A stretch of DNA of 64,000 nucleotides from Haliscomenobacter sp033763495 (GCF_033763495.1 NZ_JANRKL010000177.1:52059-116058); one strand, 5' to 3'. Positions 7,884 to 16,864 are shown, counted from the first letter of the stretch. Notes: generated from the sequence alone by a model not told the origin. Program-made: numbers and translations.

Positions 7884-10526
7884 TTATTTTATCACAGGCA
7901 ATTGGTCATAAACTGATTTCAATTCAGCGTTGGTTTCTTTGTTTTTGATGTCATCAATAATTTTGGCAATGCGATCTGCTGTGCCGGACAAAGTGGTTTT
8001 CTCCGTACCCGAGGCGCTCCGCGCTTTCACGCGAAAATCGTTGCGCAGGTCATTCAGTGCTTTTACCGCCCCAAACTTGCGCCACAGCGATGGGTCGCTG
8101 CTTGTGCCAAAGTTTTTCAGGGTTTCGATGGTTTTGTCAATGGTTGCCTGGTCTCCACCAGAAGCCAAAATCTGGTAACTTTCGAAGAAAGAAATAGCCG
8201 TAAATCCATCCACGTCCTTCAATCGTTTTTCAAAAAATGGCAGGTATTTGGCGTCACCTTTGTCGGTGTAAATGCCCGCAATCGCTTCGAGGAGTGGACC
8301 TTTAGCCGTTTCGCCCAGTTTTTCGGCCAAAGCCAAACCTTCTTCTTCGTTTTCCTCATAAATAATCCCCAACGCACTTGCGCGTACACTTGGAGCCTGT
8401 TCTTTTTCAAAGGCGGCTTTGGCTACTGCCAAGGTTTGGGGATCGCCAGTATCAGCCAATGCAGACAAGGCCTTGGAACGGACCTCGGAGTGTTTGTCAT
8501 TCTGAGCCAAGTCGCGCAGCTTGGTCATCAGTTCCGGGCTGAGCTCCTGGGGCAAATTGTCCAGAGCAACAGAGCGAATGTAGTAAAAACGATCGTTCAA
8601 AGCTGTGTTCAAAAGGCCAGCCACCTGGTCACTTTCCAGGCCAATCAAACGTTCGATGGCCTCGTTGCGATCCATGAATTTGGGCGCGTTTTTAAATTGG
8701 AAGACCAGTTCTTCCTCGGTTTTATTGTCTTCAATTTCTGCCAGAAGTGCCCGGTCTGCATCAAAATTGATGAGATCAGGTTTGCGGCTGGAAGGGAAAC
8801 GGAAAGTCTGCTCGCGCTGGTCAACCCGAATATCGTGGCGGGTGCTGCGGCCATTGGCGTATACATCAACACCAACCGGGAGAACAAATATACCAGGAAC
8901 ACCTTTTTCACTCTGGGTTTGGCTCACTGTTACCACTGCTTCCTTGGCGGCCTCATCGTAGCTGTATTCGATGTTCAATTTGGGGTGGCCTGCGGCGAAA
9001 TACCATTGGTTGAAAAACCAGTTGAGGTCTTCGCCACTCACTTCTTCCATGGCGAGGCGCAGGTTGTGTGCTTCAACCGATTTGAAGGCATTTTGGGTCA
9101 GGTAGTTTTTCAGGGCAGTAAAAAACACCTCATCTCCCAGGTAACTCCGCAACATGTGCAAGGTCGCACCACCTTTGTTGTAGCTGTGTGCATCGAACAT
9201 ATCGTCTTTGTCCCGGACTCCAAAATGAATCAAGGGGTGTACGCCACCCGCTGCGGAACCCAAGTAACCGCCTTGTTCTTCCAGCAAATGATGATCGGCG
9301 AAATCGGACCCATATTTGTGTTCGAACCAGAGGTATTCAGAGTAATTGGCAAAACCTTCATTCATGGTCAGGTTGGGCCAGCTTTCGGTCGTCACATAGT
9401 CGCCAAACCAATGGTGGAACATTTCGTGAGCGACGATTTTATCATTGGAGTCGTCGATGAGCTCCCATTTGTGTTTTTGGATGAAGTCGCCAAAAATAAC
9501 CGCCGTGGTGTTCTCCATCGCGCCCGATACGTAATCGCGTACAATGATTTGGGAATATTTAGGCCAGGGGTAGTTCACCCCCAGTTTGTTCGAGAAGAAC
9601 TCCAACATCTCCGGGGTGTGAGCAAAAATATCGCGGGCGTCGGCTTCGAATTCAGGCTCCACGTAGTAGGCCACTTCGATGTTGCGCCACTTGTCTTTAA
9701 CCACTGCAAAATCACCTACCGCCAGCATAAACAGGTAAGGAGCGTGGGGCAAGTCCATTTTCCAGTAATCGGTGCGGGTGCCGTCGGGGTTATTGGTAGA
9801 GGAAAGCAAAAGGCCATTGGAAAGGGTCTTAAACTTTTGCTCTACGGTAACGTAAAGCTCCTGGGTACAACGCTCGTTGGGGCGGTCGATGGTAGGAAAC
9901 CAGCGGGAGTTCCATTCGGTTTCACCTTGGGTCCAGATTTGTTGGGGTTTGCCCTGTTCTTCATTACGTGGGTTGATGAAAAACAGCCCCTGATTCGAAG
10001 TGATGGCATCACTGCCACCATCGGCTTTGGGGCGAGCGGTGTATTCGATGTAGATGCTGTATTCTTCACCCCGATTGAAGGAGCGTCCCAATTGAATCAC
10101 AATCCGCTGGTTGTCCTCATATTTGTACTGCAGTTGTTGATCCTTACCAGCAAATTGCACTTTTTTAAACTCCATGCCCTTGGCGTCCAGGGTCAGGGTT
10201 GAGGTAGGATTGAAGAAGGGTTTGAGGCGCAAGGTTACCTTTCCGTATACTTCTTCTTTGGCCCAATCAAAACGCACATCTATTTTGGTGTGCAGCAGGT
10301 CATTCACCCGCTTGGCCGTAGGGCTATAGGGGGATAAAGTAGTTTCTACTTCATAGTCTTCTTCTTCTCCTTCTCCTTCATCTGCCATGGATTCAATGTC
10401 CAGGGTATCCAGGTCCACTTCGGCAATCAATTCCTGGGCAGGTTCGGTTTTAGTCGTGACAGGTTTTTGGGTTGAGCACGCGCCTACAATCAAGGTGATG
10501 CACAACAACCACAAGATTTTTTTCAT
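7884..10526 (-). CDS. M1 family zinc aminopeptidase lipoprotein with C-terminal HEAT-like repeats
   Basis: 880 residues. A lipoprotein signal is seen (LWLLCITLIVGAC, lipidated Cys17) followed by an acidic linker to about residue 60. The M1 core has the substrate-binding GAMEN at 335-339 and the zinc site HEMFHH...E: His367, Glu368 (base), His371 and Glu390 in LTMNEGFANY. Residues after about 640 form helical repeats resembling HEAT repeats (LNTALNDRFYYIRSVALDNL, SEVRSKALSALADTG). It should cut N-terminal residues from peptides at the cell envelope. The gene is monocistronic: a 169-nt gap with a family B repeat lies upstream. Confidence 0.92.
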   Translation of the reverse strand: MKKILWLLCITLIVGACSTQKPVTTKTEPAQELIAEVDLDTLDIESMADEGEGEEEDYEVETTLSPYSPTAKRVNDLLHTKIDVRFDWAKEEVYGKVTLRLKPFFNPTSTLTLDAKGMEFKKVQFAGKDQQLQYKYEDNQRIVIQLGRSFNRGEEYSIYIEYTARPKADGGSDAITSNQGLFFINPRNEEQGKPQQIWTQGETEWNSRWFPTIDRPNERCTQELYVTVEQKFKTLSNGLLLSSTNNPDGTRTDYWKMDLPHAPYLFMLAVGDFAVVKDKWRNIEVAYYVEPEFEADARDIFAHTPEMLEFFSNKLGVNYPWPKYSQIIVRDYVSGAMENTTAVIFGDFIQKHKWELIDDSNDKIVAHEMFHHWFGDYVTTESWPNLTMNEGFANYSEYLWFEHKYGSDFADHHLLEEQGGYLGSAAGGVHPLIHFGVRDKDDMFDAHSYNKGGATLHMLRSYLGDEVFFTALKNYLTQNAFKSVEAHNLRLAMEEVSGEDLNWFFNQWYFAAGHPKLNIEYSYDEAAKEAVVTVSQTQSEKGVPGIFVLPVGVDVYANGRSTRHDIRVDQREQTFRFPSSRKPDLINFDADRALLAEIEDNKTEEELVFQFKNAPKFMDRNEAIERLIGLESDQVAGLLNTALNDRFYYIRSVALDNLPQELSPELMTKLRDLAQNDKHSEVRSKALSALADTGDPQTLAVAKAAFEKEQAPSVRASALGIIYEENEEEGLALAEKLGETAKGPLLEAIAGIYTDKGDAKYLPFFEKRLKDVDGFTAISFFESYQILASGGDQATIDKTIETLKNFGTSSDPSLWRKFGAVKALNDLRNDFRVKARSASGTEKTTLSGTADRIAKIIDDIKNKETNAELKSVYDQLPVIK

Positions 10527-10596
10527 GCTATTGTCAATTTTTTCCGCGAAAAATAAGAATGATAGTTTGTATCAAAATCACCCGCTGTGGGGGATA

Positions 10597-10693
10597 AAAG
10601 AGTTGAGGAGTTTAAAAGTTGAGGAGTTTAGAACGTAGCGTCTAAGTCGCTGCGGTAGCCTAAACTTCTCAACTCCTCAACTCCTCAACTTTT
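10597..10693. repeat. Family B inverted repeat (GTTGAGG type), copy 1
   Basis: The left arm is made of GAGTTGAGGAGTTTA and AGTTGAGGAGTTTA units; the right arm is TAAACTTCTCAACTCC followed by further CTCAACTCC units. The centre holds GCGTCTAAGTCGCTGCGG plus TAGCC (10638-10660), shared with the second copy at 51762-51785. It lies between two minus-strand genes and could fold into a long hairpin at the end of the hydrolase transcript. Confidence 0.8.
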
Positions 10694-10695
10694 CT

Positions 10696-11478
10696 CTATT
10701 TGCTTGCCGGCACCAATCCGGACACCTCCTGGAGGAAAGCGGAAAGATGAAGGTTGAATTCTTCTTTTTTCTCCATCATGGGTGCGTGACCACAAAATTC
10801 GATCAGGTGCAGCCGTGAATGGGGAATCATTTCGTGAAACTTTTCACCTACAAAGGCTGGAGTGACCTGATCCTGGCGGCCCCAGATGAGTAGAGTCGGT
10901 ACTTTGATGTTGTGTAGCTTATCACCGAGATTGTGTCGCACTGCCGATTTGGAGGTGGCAATCACACGAATGGCCCGGTTGCGGTCGTTGACGATGCTGT
11001 ATACTTCGTTGATCAATTCCTCTGAAGCGATGGAGGGATCGTAAAAGGTATCCTGGGTTTTTTTCTTGATGTATTCGTAGTCACCACGTTTGGGGAAGCT
11101 GTTGCCCATAGCGCTTTCAAACAAACCCGAACTACCCGTCAAAATCAAGGAAGCAATTTTTTCCTGATGCCCCAGGGTGTACAACAGCGCAATGTGCCCA
11201 CCCAAAGAGTTGCCCAACAGATGTACTTTGTGGTAACCTTTGTCTTTGATAAAATCGGAAAGGTGATCTACCAACCCCATCACGGATACTTCCCGGATGG
11301 GTAATTCAAACATTGGCAGAATGGGGATCACCACATTGTAAGACTGGCCGAAAGCGGCAATGATCCCTTCAAAATTGCTCAAAGCGCCAAATAGGCCATG
11401 CAGCAGAATGAGGGTCTCTTCTCCGCCTTGGGTTTCAATATATGTGTATTTACCGTCCTTAATGGTAGGGTATTCCAT
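10696..11478 (-). CDS. Alpha/beta hydrolase
   Basis: 260 residues of a single alpha/beta-hydrolase fold without a signal peptide. Visible are the oxyanion-hole segment LLHGLFGALSNFE (about 25-37), nucleophile elbow GNSLGG with Ser91, the acid in LLIWGRQDQVTP, and the His in EFCGHAPMMEKKEEF. This order is complete, so it should be active on an ester or C-C substrate. The overall pattern resembles the MhpC/BioH-like group; the substrate is unknown. ATG at 11478 is supported by a good Bacteroidota promoter about 86 nt upstream. Confidence 0.85.
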   Translation of the reverse strand: MEYPTIKDGKYTYIETQGGEETLILLHGLFGALSNFEGIIAAFGQSYNVVIPILPMFELPIREVSVMGLVDHLSDFIKDKGYHKVHLLGNSLGGHIALLYTLGHQEKIASLILTGSSGLFESAMGNSFPKRGDYEYIKKKTQDTFYDPSIASEELINEVYSIVNDRNRAIRVIATSKSAVRHNLGDKLHNIKVPTLLIWGRQDQVTPAFVGEKFHEMIPHSRLHLIEFCGHAPMMEKKEEFNLHLSAFLQEVSGLVPASK

Positions 11479-11563
11479 TTATACTTATGCGCTAGGTGAC
11501 AAAATAAAATTTCTGCAAACCATCAATTCCAGGGGTTTAAACTAAGCTTTTTTTGCTTAAACG

Positions 11564-11594
11564 CAAAAATAGGCTTTTAAATTTGTTTGGCAAA
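11564..11594 (-). promoter_or_regulatory. Bacteroidota-type promoter for the alpha/beta hydrolase
   Basis: On the minus strand TTTG (11594-11591) is followed after 19 nt by TATTTTTG (11571-11564), an exact match to the -33 TTTG / -7 TAnnTTTG consensus. Expected transcript start is about 80 nt upstream of the ATG at 11478. Confidence 0.65.
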
Positions 11595-11652
11595 ACGATG
11601 GAGCGCGCTTGCCTCAAGATTTGAATGGTTTGTTCAAAATAGATTCCAAATT

Positions 11653-11955
11653 TTAATCTTCAATGACCGCAGAAAGCCCTCGGTCAATCAAAGCGTCTTT
11701 TTTGGGCTTCAATTCTTTTTTTGGCGCAGTTTTGACGGTTGCTTTTCCTTTAAAATGGATGATTAAGGCCAATTGCTCGGCCTGATCCTGGGCATGTTCC
11801 AATACTTCTACAAAACACTGGATGACCCATTCAAAAGTGTTGTGGTCATCGTTGTACACAATCAGGCGGGAATGATGGCCCAAGAGCTCATCAATCTCAT
11901 CTTCTACCAATACTTCTTCTAATTCTTCTACCTCAGGATTGTACGCGGTGATCAT
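11653..11955 (-). CDS. clpS: ATP-dependent Clp protease adaptor ClpS
   Basis: 100 residues. The ClpS core is clear: SRLIVYNDDHNTFEWVIQCFVEVLEHAQDQAEQLALIIHFKGKATV, containing the YNDD-NTF N-end-rule binding loop and the helix that docks on ClpA/ClpC. The tail KPKKDALIDRGLSAVIED matches the C-terminal strand region. It delivers substrates with destabilising N-termini to the Clp protease in the cytoplasm. An acidic N-terminal extension of about 25 residues is normal. No clp protease gene lies nearby. It is 84 nt downstream of the peroxiredoxin start-to-stop pair, separated by a hairpin. Confidence 0.9.
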   Translation of the reverse strand: MITAYNPEVEELEEVLVEDEIDELLGHHSRLIVYNDDHNTFEWVIQCFVEVLEHAQDQAEQLALIIHFKGKATVKTAPKKELKPKKDALIDRGLSAVIED

Positions 11956-11987
11956 TGTTTTTTGAATGAATACTAGTTTAATGTGTG

Positions 11988-12021
11988 CTGTTTTGACCAG
12001 TTTTTGAGCTGGTCAAAACAG
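11988..12021 (-). terminator. Perfect 13-bp hairpin between peroxiredoxin and clpS
   Basis: CTGTTTTGACCAG (11988-12000) and CTGGTCAAAACAG (12009-12021) pair perfectly over an 8-nt loop. It lies 18 nt past the peroxiredoxin stop on that gene's strand, so a terminator or attenuator before clpS is likely. There is no strong T-tract, and an operator role is not excluded. Confidence 0.6.
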
Positions 12022-12038
12022 TCAGTTGTCACTAGTAA

Positions 12039-12506
12039 TTATTGAAGTGCAGGCAGGGCTGCTTTTACATTGGCAAAATTCGGCATTTCTCCCGCATTTT
12101 CCAACACTTCGGCGTATTGGATTGTTCCATTACCGTCGATTACGAAGGCCGCACGTTTGGAAACCCCTTTCATGCCAAAAACGAAATCCTGATACAACGC
12201 GCCATATGCAGTTGAAACCCCCTTGTTGAAATCAGACAACAAAGGAAAATTCAGGTTTTGGTCCTCTTTAAATTTAGCTAAAGTGAAGGGGGAATCCACA
12301 GATACTCCTAAAATCTGAGCATTCAAACCCTGATAAAAGGCAATGTCATCGCGCATGTTGCACAATTCGGCAGTACATACACTGGTGAATGCCATTGGAA
12401 AGAACAACAAAACAACGTTTTGTCCTTGAAAGTCTTCCAACTTCACTTCTTTTTTGTCGCTGGAAAACAGCGTAAAGGCTGGAGCCTGATCACCAACTTG
12501 TAGCAT
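12039..12506 (-). CDS. Peroxiredoxin (AhpC/TSA, BCP/AhpE-like)
   Basis: 155 residues. The peroxidatic motif PMAFTSVCTAELC gives Cys44 with a second Cys at 49, the spacing used by atypical 2-Cys BCP enzymes; the conserved Thr41 and the later Arg region are in place. The N-terminal MLQVGDQAPAFTL is typical. It reduces hydroperoxides in the cytoplasm using thioredoxin-like donors. The start at 12506 is 71 nt from the divergently transcribed EamA transporter, so the two promoters share this gap. Confidence 0.88.
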   Translation of the reverse strand: MLQVGDQAPAFTLFSSDKKEVKLEDFQGQNVVLLFFPMAFTSVCTAELCNMRDDIAFYQGLNAQILGVSVDSPFTLAKFKEDQNLNFPLLSDFNKGVSTAYGALYQDFVFGMKGVSKRAAFVIDGNGTIQYAEVLENAGEMPNFANVKAALPALQ

Positions 12507-12577
12507 GATTATCTGAATTAATGGTAAAAATGATTTTATCTTGCCTACCTAAATGCACCAAGTAAGGGAATAGTTCA

Positions 12578-13477
12578 ATGACAACAGCACAAAAAGCGTA
12601 CCTCCAACTGCATTTGGCAGTTTTGCTATTTGGTCTTACCGCCATTTTGGGAAAAATGATTCAATTGAGTGCCCTGGTGCTGGTGTGGTGGCGGGTGTTG
12701 ATTACATCCCTGAGTTTGATGTTATTGATCAATGTATTCAAACTGTTGAAGACATTGCCTCGCCGGCAATTGCTGGTTTTGGTGGGCATCGGGACTATTG
12801 TGGGTTTGCACTGGTTGGCTTTTTATGGTGCAATCAAATTGTCCAATTCCTCGGTTGGGGTATTGGCCATGGGGTCCACTTCCCTCTTTTCAGCCATTCT
12901 GGAGCCCTTGATTTTGAAGAAAAAGTTCAATCCGCTTGAATTAGGCCTGGGTTTATTGATCATTCCCGGGATGGCTCTGGTGGTCAATGGTATCGATTTT
13001 TCGATGGTAGATGGCCTCGTGGTGGGCGTCATCGCGGCATTGTTGGCGGCGCTATTTGCCATTTTGAACAAGCCCCAGGTGGCCAACCTCGATGCCATGA
13101 GCATCACTTTTGTGGAATTGAGCAGTGCCTGTTTGTTTTTGGGATTGGTGATTGTGGGTTCGGGTTTGAGTAGCACGGGATTTCCGGTCATGGTGCCTCC
13201 GCACTGGAGTGATTGGGTTTATTTGTTGGTATTGGCCTTGTTGTGTACTACTTTTGCTTACGTTCTGTCTTTGAACGCATTGAAACACCTCTCCGCTTTC
13301 ACCGCCAACTTAACCATGAACCTGGAACCGGTTTACGCCATCGTGCTCGCCTGGCTTTTGCTGAATGAAGACAAAGAAGTCAGCACTACTTTTTATTGGG
13401 GTGCGGCAGTGATTATGGCGGTGGTTTTCTCCTATCCGTTTTTAAACAAACTGGAAAGAAGAAGCACTACCACTTGA
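12578..13477 (+). CDS. EamA/DMT family transporter
   Basis: 299 residues, almost wholly hydrophobic, with about ten membrane helices arranged as two EamA repeats (first from QLHLAVLLFGLTAILGKMI, second from VVGVIAALLAALFAILNKPQ). The second repeat ends in the conserved NLEPVYAIVLAWLLLNE. Members export amino acids, nucleosides or other metabolites; the substrate cannot be told. No partner gene is linked. Confidence 0.88.
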   Translation: MTTAQKAYLQLHLAVLLFGLTAILGKMIQLSALVLVWWRVLITSLSLMLLINVFKLLKTLPRRQLLVLVGIGTIVGLHWLAFYGAIKLSNSSVGVLAMGSTSLFSAILEPLILKKKFNPLELGLGLLIIPGMALVVNGIDFSMVDGLVVGVIAALLAALFAILNKPQVANLDAMSITFVELSSACLFLGLVIVGSGLSSTGFPVMVPPHWSDWVYLLVLALLCTTFAYVLSLNALKHLSAFTANLTMNLEPVYAIVLAWLLLNEDKEVSTTFYWGAAVIMAVVFSYPFLNKLERRSTTT

Positions 13478-14020
13478 TTTTTTTGCCTGAAGCTTTTCGT
13501 TAAATATTGTTTATCAAAATTTTACCTGCTTTCCAATTGGGTTTCCCCGCAATTCTGCGTTGGAACTTGCAGCCTCTTTCTGGTACTGTCTACTACTCCG
13601 GGTCCCGCTACCTTTGACCCATGATTTTTAATAAAAGAGGATCATTGTTAACAAAGGGTGATTAGCAAGACCGGGGGAGGGCAATCAAACCCTCTCCCCT
13701 GCTTTAGCCAAGGATCATTGTTTATTGAAAATCCAGCTACCAGGAAAGGTTGTGTAAATTATAGTTTCTATGTAAGGCAAGTTTAGGCTCATCCTTGAAG
13801 CTGTTTGAGTTTATATCGCGAGCTCCAAACAGCTTCTTTGATGGGCTCTTTTTTTGCCACCTCTTGTTTTTTTCAAAAAAGGGCAGCATATTTGAACCAA
13901 GTATTTATCCATTGCTTGCCTTTATTACCATTTCCAACCGCAACCTTTTAAACAATTTCCATTTGCACTCAACCTGTTTGCAAACAGGCATTTTTTCGTT
14001 CGTTCAACACTGAGGGTATT
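13478..14020. other. 543-nt intergenic region with several short repeats
   Basis: No credible gene. Contents: a direct repeat AGGATCATTGTT at 13638-13649 and 13711-13722; between them a GGGGGAGGG / CCCTCTCCCC hairpin (about 13673-13699); an 11-bp inverted repeat GAAGCTGTTTG (13797-13807) / CAAACAGCTTC (13826-13836) followed by a T-run near 13850, which may be a terminator; and a palindrome at 13973-13988 described separately. A 72-codon open frame at 13795-14013 has poor codon character and overlaps these hairpins, so it is not called. Confidence 0.6.
13973..13988. promoter_or_regulatory. 16-bp perfect palindrome upstream of the 14021 gene
   Basis: CCTGTTTGCAAACAGG is a perfect dyad 32 nt upstream of the ATG at 14021, with CATTTTTTCG after it. 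It could be a dimeric repressor site or a small terminator protecting the gene from read-through. The inner TGTTTG/CAAACA is shared with the inverted repeat at 13797-13836. Confidence 0.4.
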
Positions 14021-15535
14021 ATGGAAGTTATCCAGGATTTGGTTGATCTGGTCAGCCGCAACAAACTCAAATCCATTGAATTACTTGGGCAAGCCGAGCA
14101 GGGCAGGATTTCAATGGTCAATAGCCTTTATGTAAAAATTGCTTCGCGGGAGTTTTGCACAGATGAAGAGGCTGCCCAATATTACTTTAGTGCTGCTCCT
14201 ACCGATCACGCCTACCGCAAGCTCAAAAACCAGCTCAAGAATCGCCTGGTTAATGCGCTGTTTTTCATTGATGTCAAACAAGCTGGTTACTCTGATTGGG
14301 ACCGTGCTTACATCAGCTGTTGCAAAGAATGGGCAGCAGTAAAAATTCTACTCAATCGGGGTGCCAGCAAAATAGCGGTGGACCTGGCACTCAAAATATT
14401 TAAAAGAGCGGAGTACTACCAGTTTTCGGAATTGCTGGTAAACATCAGCAAAATCCTACGCCTCTATTATTCCACTCGCCAGCCGGATGCCCGCAAACTC
14501 AAGTATTACGATGAACTGCATACCCAATACGTCCAACTTTGGCAAAGTGAAAATCTGGCCGAAGACTTGTACATCCGCTTGGTGTACAGTCATTTGTTCG
14601 ATCAAAATGCTTCGACTGAACCCTCCCCTGCCAGAGCTTACTACGAGCAATTGGCTCCACTACAGGAACAACACCGCTCTTATCATTTTTTGCGCCATGT
14701 GTATTTGCTCAAAGTAGCTGCCTTGATGGCTGAAGTCAATTACACCGAAGCAGTTCTGGCTTGTGATGAAGCATTAGCTGAATTGAGTAGTATTGAATTT
14801 GTTCCCAAAGTGGCGTTTTTGACTTTTTTGTACCAAAAGCTGGTTTGCCACATTCAGCTCAAAAATTACTCCGAAGGGCGAATGGTAGTGGAAAAAGCGC
14901 TGGAACTGGAAAAGGAAGGTTCCTTCAATTGGTTCAAAAATCGGGAATTGTGCCTGATCTTGGCTCTACACACCCACAACTACCCGGAAGCACATCAGGT
15001 TTGGCAAAGTGCAAGCAGTCACCCATCGTTCCATACCTTGGGCAAACGCGCCCTGGAAAAATGGAAAATTTATGAAGCCTGGCTGGAGTACTTGCTTTTT
15101 ATTGGCAAACTCAAATCCAGCTCGGTGGAAGCAAGTGGCAAATTTCGCCTCAACAAGTTTCTCAACGAAGTTCCTATTTTTTCCAAAGACAAACGGGGCA
15201 TGAACGTCCCCATTCTAGTCATCCAAATTTTGTTCCTCATTGCCCAAAAACGCCACGATGTGGTGCTCAGCCGCATCGAAGCAATCGAGCGGTATTGCAG
15301 TCGTTATTTGAAACAGGATGAAAATTATCGTTGCAATGTCTTCATTCGGTTGTTGTTGCAAATTCCGAAGGCGCATTTTCATCCTCAAACTGTACTATCA
15401 CGGTCGGAGCGCTATTTGAAATTGTTGGAGCAATATCCCTTGCAGATGAGCCCGCAGGGATATGAGTTGGAAGTGATTCCGTTTGAAGAGTTGTGGGCGA
15501 TGGTATGGGGAAGTTTGGGGAAGAGACGGGCTTAG
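14021..15535 (+). CDS. Unrecognised helical-repeat protein (TPR-like)
   Basis: 504 residues, cytoplasmic, with no signal peptide or membrane segment. The sequence is nearly all amphipathic helices of TPR-like length, e.g. FLRHVYLLKVAALMAEVNYTEAVLACDEALAELS (about 225-258) and LYQKLVCHIQLKNYSEGRMVVEKALELEKEG (about 268-300). The N-terminal 90 residues include a basic stretch (AYRKLKNQLKNRLVNALFF). I do not recognise a named family. Similar orphan proteins that look like large helical scaffolds occur in Saprospiria. The stop overlaps that of the converging DUF2442 gene by 4 nt. A perfect palindrome lies just upstream. Confidence 0.75.
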   Translation: MEVIQDLVDLVSRNKLKSIELLGQAEQGRISMVNSLYVKIASREFCTDEEAAQYYFSAAPTDHAYRKLKNQLKNRLVNALFFIDVKQAGYSDWDRAYISCCKEWAAVKILLNRGASKIAVDLALKIFKRAEYYQFSELLVNISKILRLYYSTRQPDARKLKYYDELHTQYVQLWQSENLAEDLYIRLVYSHLFDQNASTEPSPARAYYEQLAPLQEQHRSYHFLRHVYLLKVAALMAEVNYTEAVLACDEALAELSSIEFVPKVAFLTFLYQKLVCHIQLKNYSEGRMVVEKALELEKEGSFNWFKNRELCLILALHTHNYPEAHQVWQSASSHPSFHTLGKRALEKWKIYEAWLEYLLFIGKLKSSSVEASGKFRLNKFLNEVPIFSKDKRGMNVPILVIQILFLIAQKRHDVVLSRIEAIERYCSRYLKQDENYRCNVFIRLLLQIPKAHFHPQTVLSRSERYLKLLEQYPLQMSPQGYELEVIPFEELWAMVWGSLGKRRA

Positions 15536-15819
15536 TGGGGTGTGGCAGAAACTGGGGTGGCGGCTTCGAGAGCCCAATCATGGAGGGTGTCTGGACAAAA
15601 ATCTAAGCCATTGGGCCAAACCAAGGTTTCTGCCTCGGGGTCAAGTTGAACCTGGGTGAAATAATCTTCCTGTAGCAACTGGCTAAAAGGACTATCGGGA
15701 GAAGTCGCCCAGGTTTGGAGACGCTCTTTAAAGGGAATGGCGAGGATTTCGCCCGTGTTGTAGCGGACGGTGATGGTGTAGGGTTCTACATGAAGGATTG
15801 ATTTAATAAGGTGGATCAT
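15532..15819 (-). CDS. DUF2442 family protein
   Basis: 95 residues. IKSILHVEPYTITVRYNTGEILAIPFKERL and the PEAETLVWPNGLDFCPDTLHDWAL ending are the DUF2442 signature (a small protein that often ends ...W..G.D..PD.L). It follows the DUF4160 gene with one base between stop and start, so the two are co-translated. DUF2442 members are frequently found downstream of DUF4160, an arrangement reminiscent of toxin-antitoxin modules, though the function is unproven. Confidence 0.85.
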   Translation of the reverse strand: MIHLIKSILHVEPYTITVRYNTGEILAIPFKERLQTWATSPDSPFSQLLQEDYFTQVQLDPEAETLVWPNGLDFCPDTLHDWALEAATPVSATPH

Positions 15820-15820
15820 G

Positions 15821-16084
15821 TCAATCTAATGGGTTTATTTTGAAAAACTTGGGATTATCAGACTGTGCTGTTTCCCAATTTGCACTTAATTCTTCTTTGT
15901 GCAAAGATGCCCATTCTTTCACTAATTGTAAAGCCCTTTTTGGAAGATTTCCTTCTTGTAGCTCACAATTATTGATGTAAAAGGTAGCTGTATAGTCCCC
16001 ATACTTTGCATGGAAATGCGGTGGGAAATGGTCTTTCGCATACATGTAGATGATAATTCCGTAGAATCGACTTAGTTCTGGCAT
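15821..16084 (-). CDS. DUF4160 family protein
   Basis: 87 residues. MPELSRFYGIIIYMYAKDHFPPHFHAKYGDY is the DUF4160 hallmark, with the conserved HFPPHFHA-Y-G motif that places several histidines together. It probably acts with the adjoining DUF2442 protein. The 45 nt upstream hold an AACAATAATTGTT dyad (16102-16114) that could be an autoregulatory operator. Confidence 0.87.
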   Translation of the reverse strand: MPELSRFYGIIIYMYAKDHFPPHFHAKYGDYTATFYINNCELQEGNLPKRALQLVKEWASLHKEELSANWETAQSDNPKFFKINPLD

Positions 16085-16129
16085 TTTTTCTTTAAAAATA
16101 CAACAATAATTGTTTTAATAAAATATTTT

Positions 16130-16864
16130 TCAAATCTTTTCCAAAAAACTCTTCCGCTTCTGCTGCGCCACCGGCACTTGTGCCCCATCCCGCATCAGGG
16201 CATAACCTCCGTCCTTGCGGACAAAGGATACCACAAAATCCAGGTTGACCAACCAGGACTGGTGGGTGCGAAAAAAGCCATGCGGACTGAGCAATTCTTC
16301 AAACTCCTTTAAGGTTTTGGCGACCAGGACAGGAGCCTGGTCACCAACCTTAACGTGGGTATAATTGCTGTCGCCCTGGCAATAGGCGATTTGGGCGATT
16401 TCTACAAAATCTATCCGTTCTGAAGAAGGAAGGGCAATCCGGGCCGCCCGGGGATTTTGCCCCAGATGGCTCATTAGCACATCTATTTGCTGCTGAAAAC
16501 TGCGCGTTTGCAGTCGCTCCCGAGCTTTGTGTACTGCGGCTTGTAAATCGGCAATGTCCAAGGGCTTGAGCAGGTAGTCCAGCGCCGAGTATTTGATGGC
16601 CCGCAGGGAATAATGGTCGAAAGCAGTGACAAAAATGACTTCAAAATTGTAGCCCTTCAAAGCATCCAGCAATTCAAAGCCATTGCCGCCGGGCATTTCA
16701 ATATCGAGGAAAATCAGCTCGGGTTGCTGCGCCCGAAAATGTTCCAGGGCATGGCTGTTGGTCGTTGCTGTTGCCAACACCTGTACTTCGGGGCAGTATT
16801 TGGCCAGCAGCAAGCGTAGATTTTCCAGGTTGTTGTGCTCATCATCGACTAGAATGGCTTTCAT
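16130..16864 (-). CDS. LytTR-family response regulator (pair 1)
   Basis: 244 residues. Receiver domain 1-120: acidic pocket Asp7-Asp8, phosphoacceptor Asp54 in FLDIEMPGGNGF, Thr80 in FVTAF, Lys100 in YLLKPL. LytTR DNA-binding domain about 140-244: RIDFVEIAQIAYCQGDSNYTHV and FFRTHQSWLVNLDFVVSF. It follows its kinase gene by 9 nt and is certainly the cognate regulator. Strong relatedness to the regulator at 19011 suggests duplication of the pair. Confidence 0.93.
   Translation of the reverse strand: MKAILVDDEHNNLENLRLLLAKYCPEVQVLATATTNSHALEHFRAQQPELIFLDIEMPGGNGFELLDALKGYNFEVIFVTAFDHYSLRAIKYSALDYLLKPLDIADLQAAVHKARERLQTRSFQQQIDVLMSHLGQNPRAARIALPSSERIDFVEIAQIAYCQGDSNYTHVKVGDQAPVLVAKTLKEFEELLSPHGFFRTHQSWLVNLDFVVSFVRKDGGYALMRDGAQVPVAQQKRKSFLEKI

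Noticed and set aside
8436..10202. 588-codon open frame opposite the M1 aminopeptidase gene
   Set aside because: It is antisense to a gene with all catalytic motifs in place and its product matches no family; a by-product of codon bias.
13795..14013. 72-codon open frame before the 14021 gene
   Set aside because: Overlaps two inverted repeats, is rich in Phe/Ser without pattern, and has no recognisable start site.
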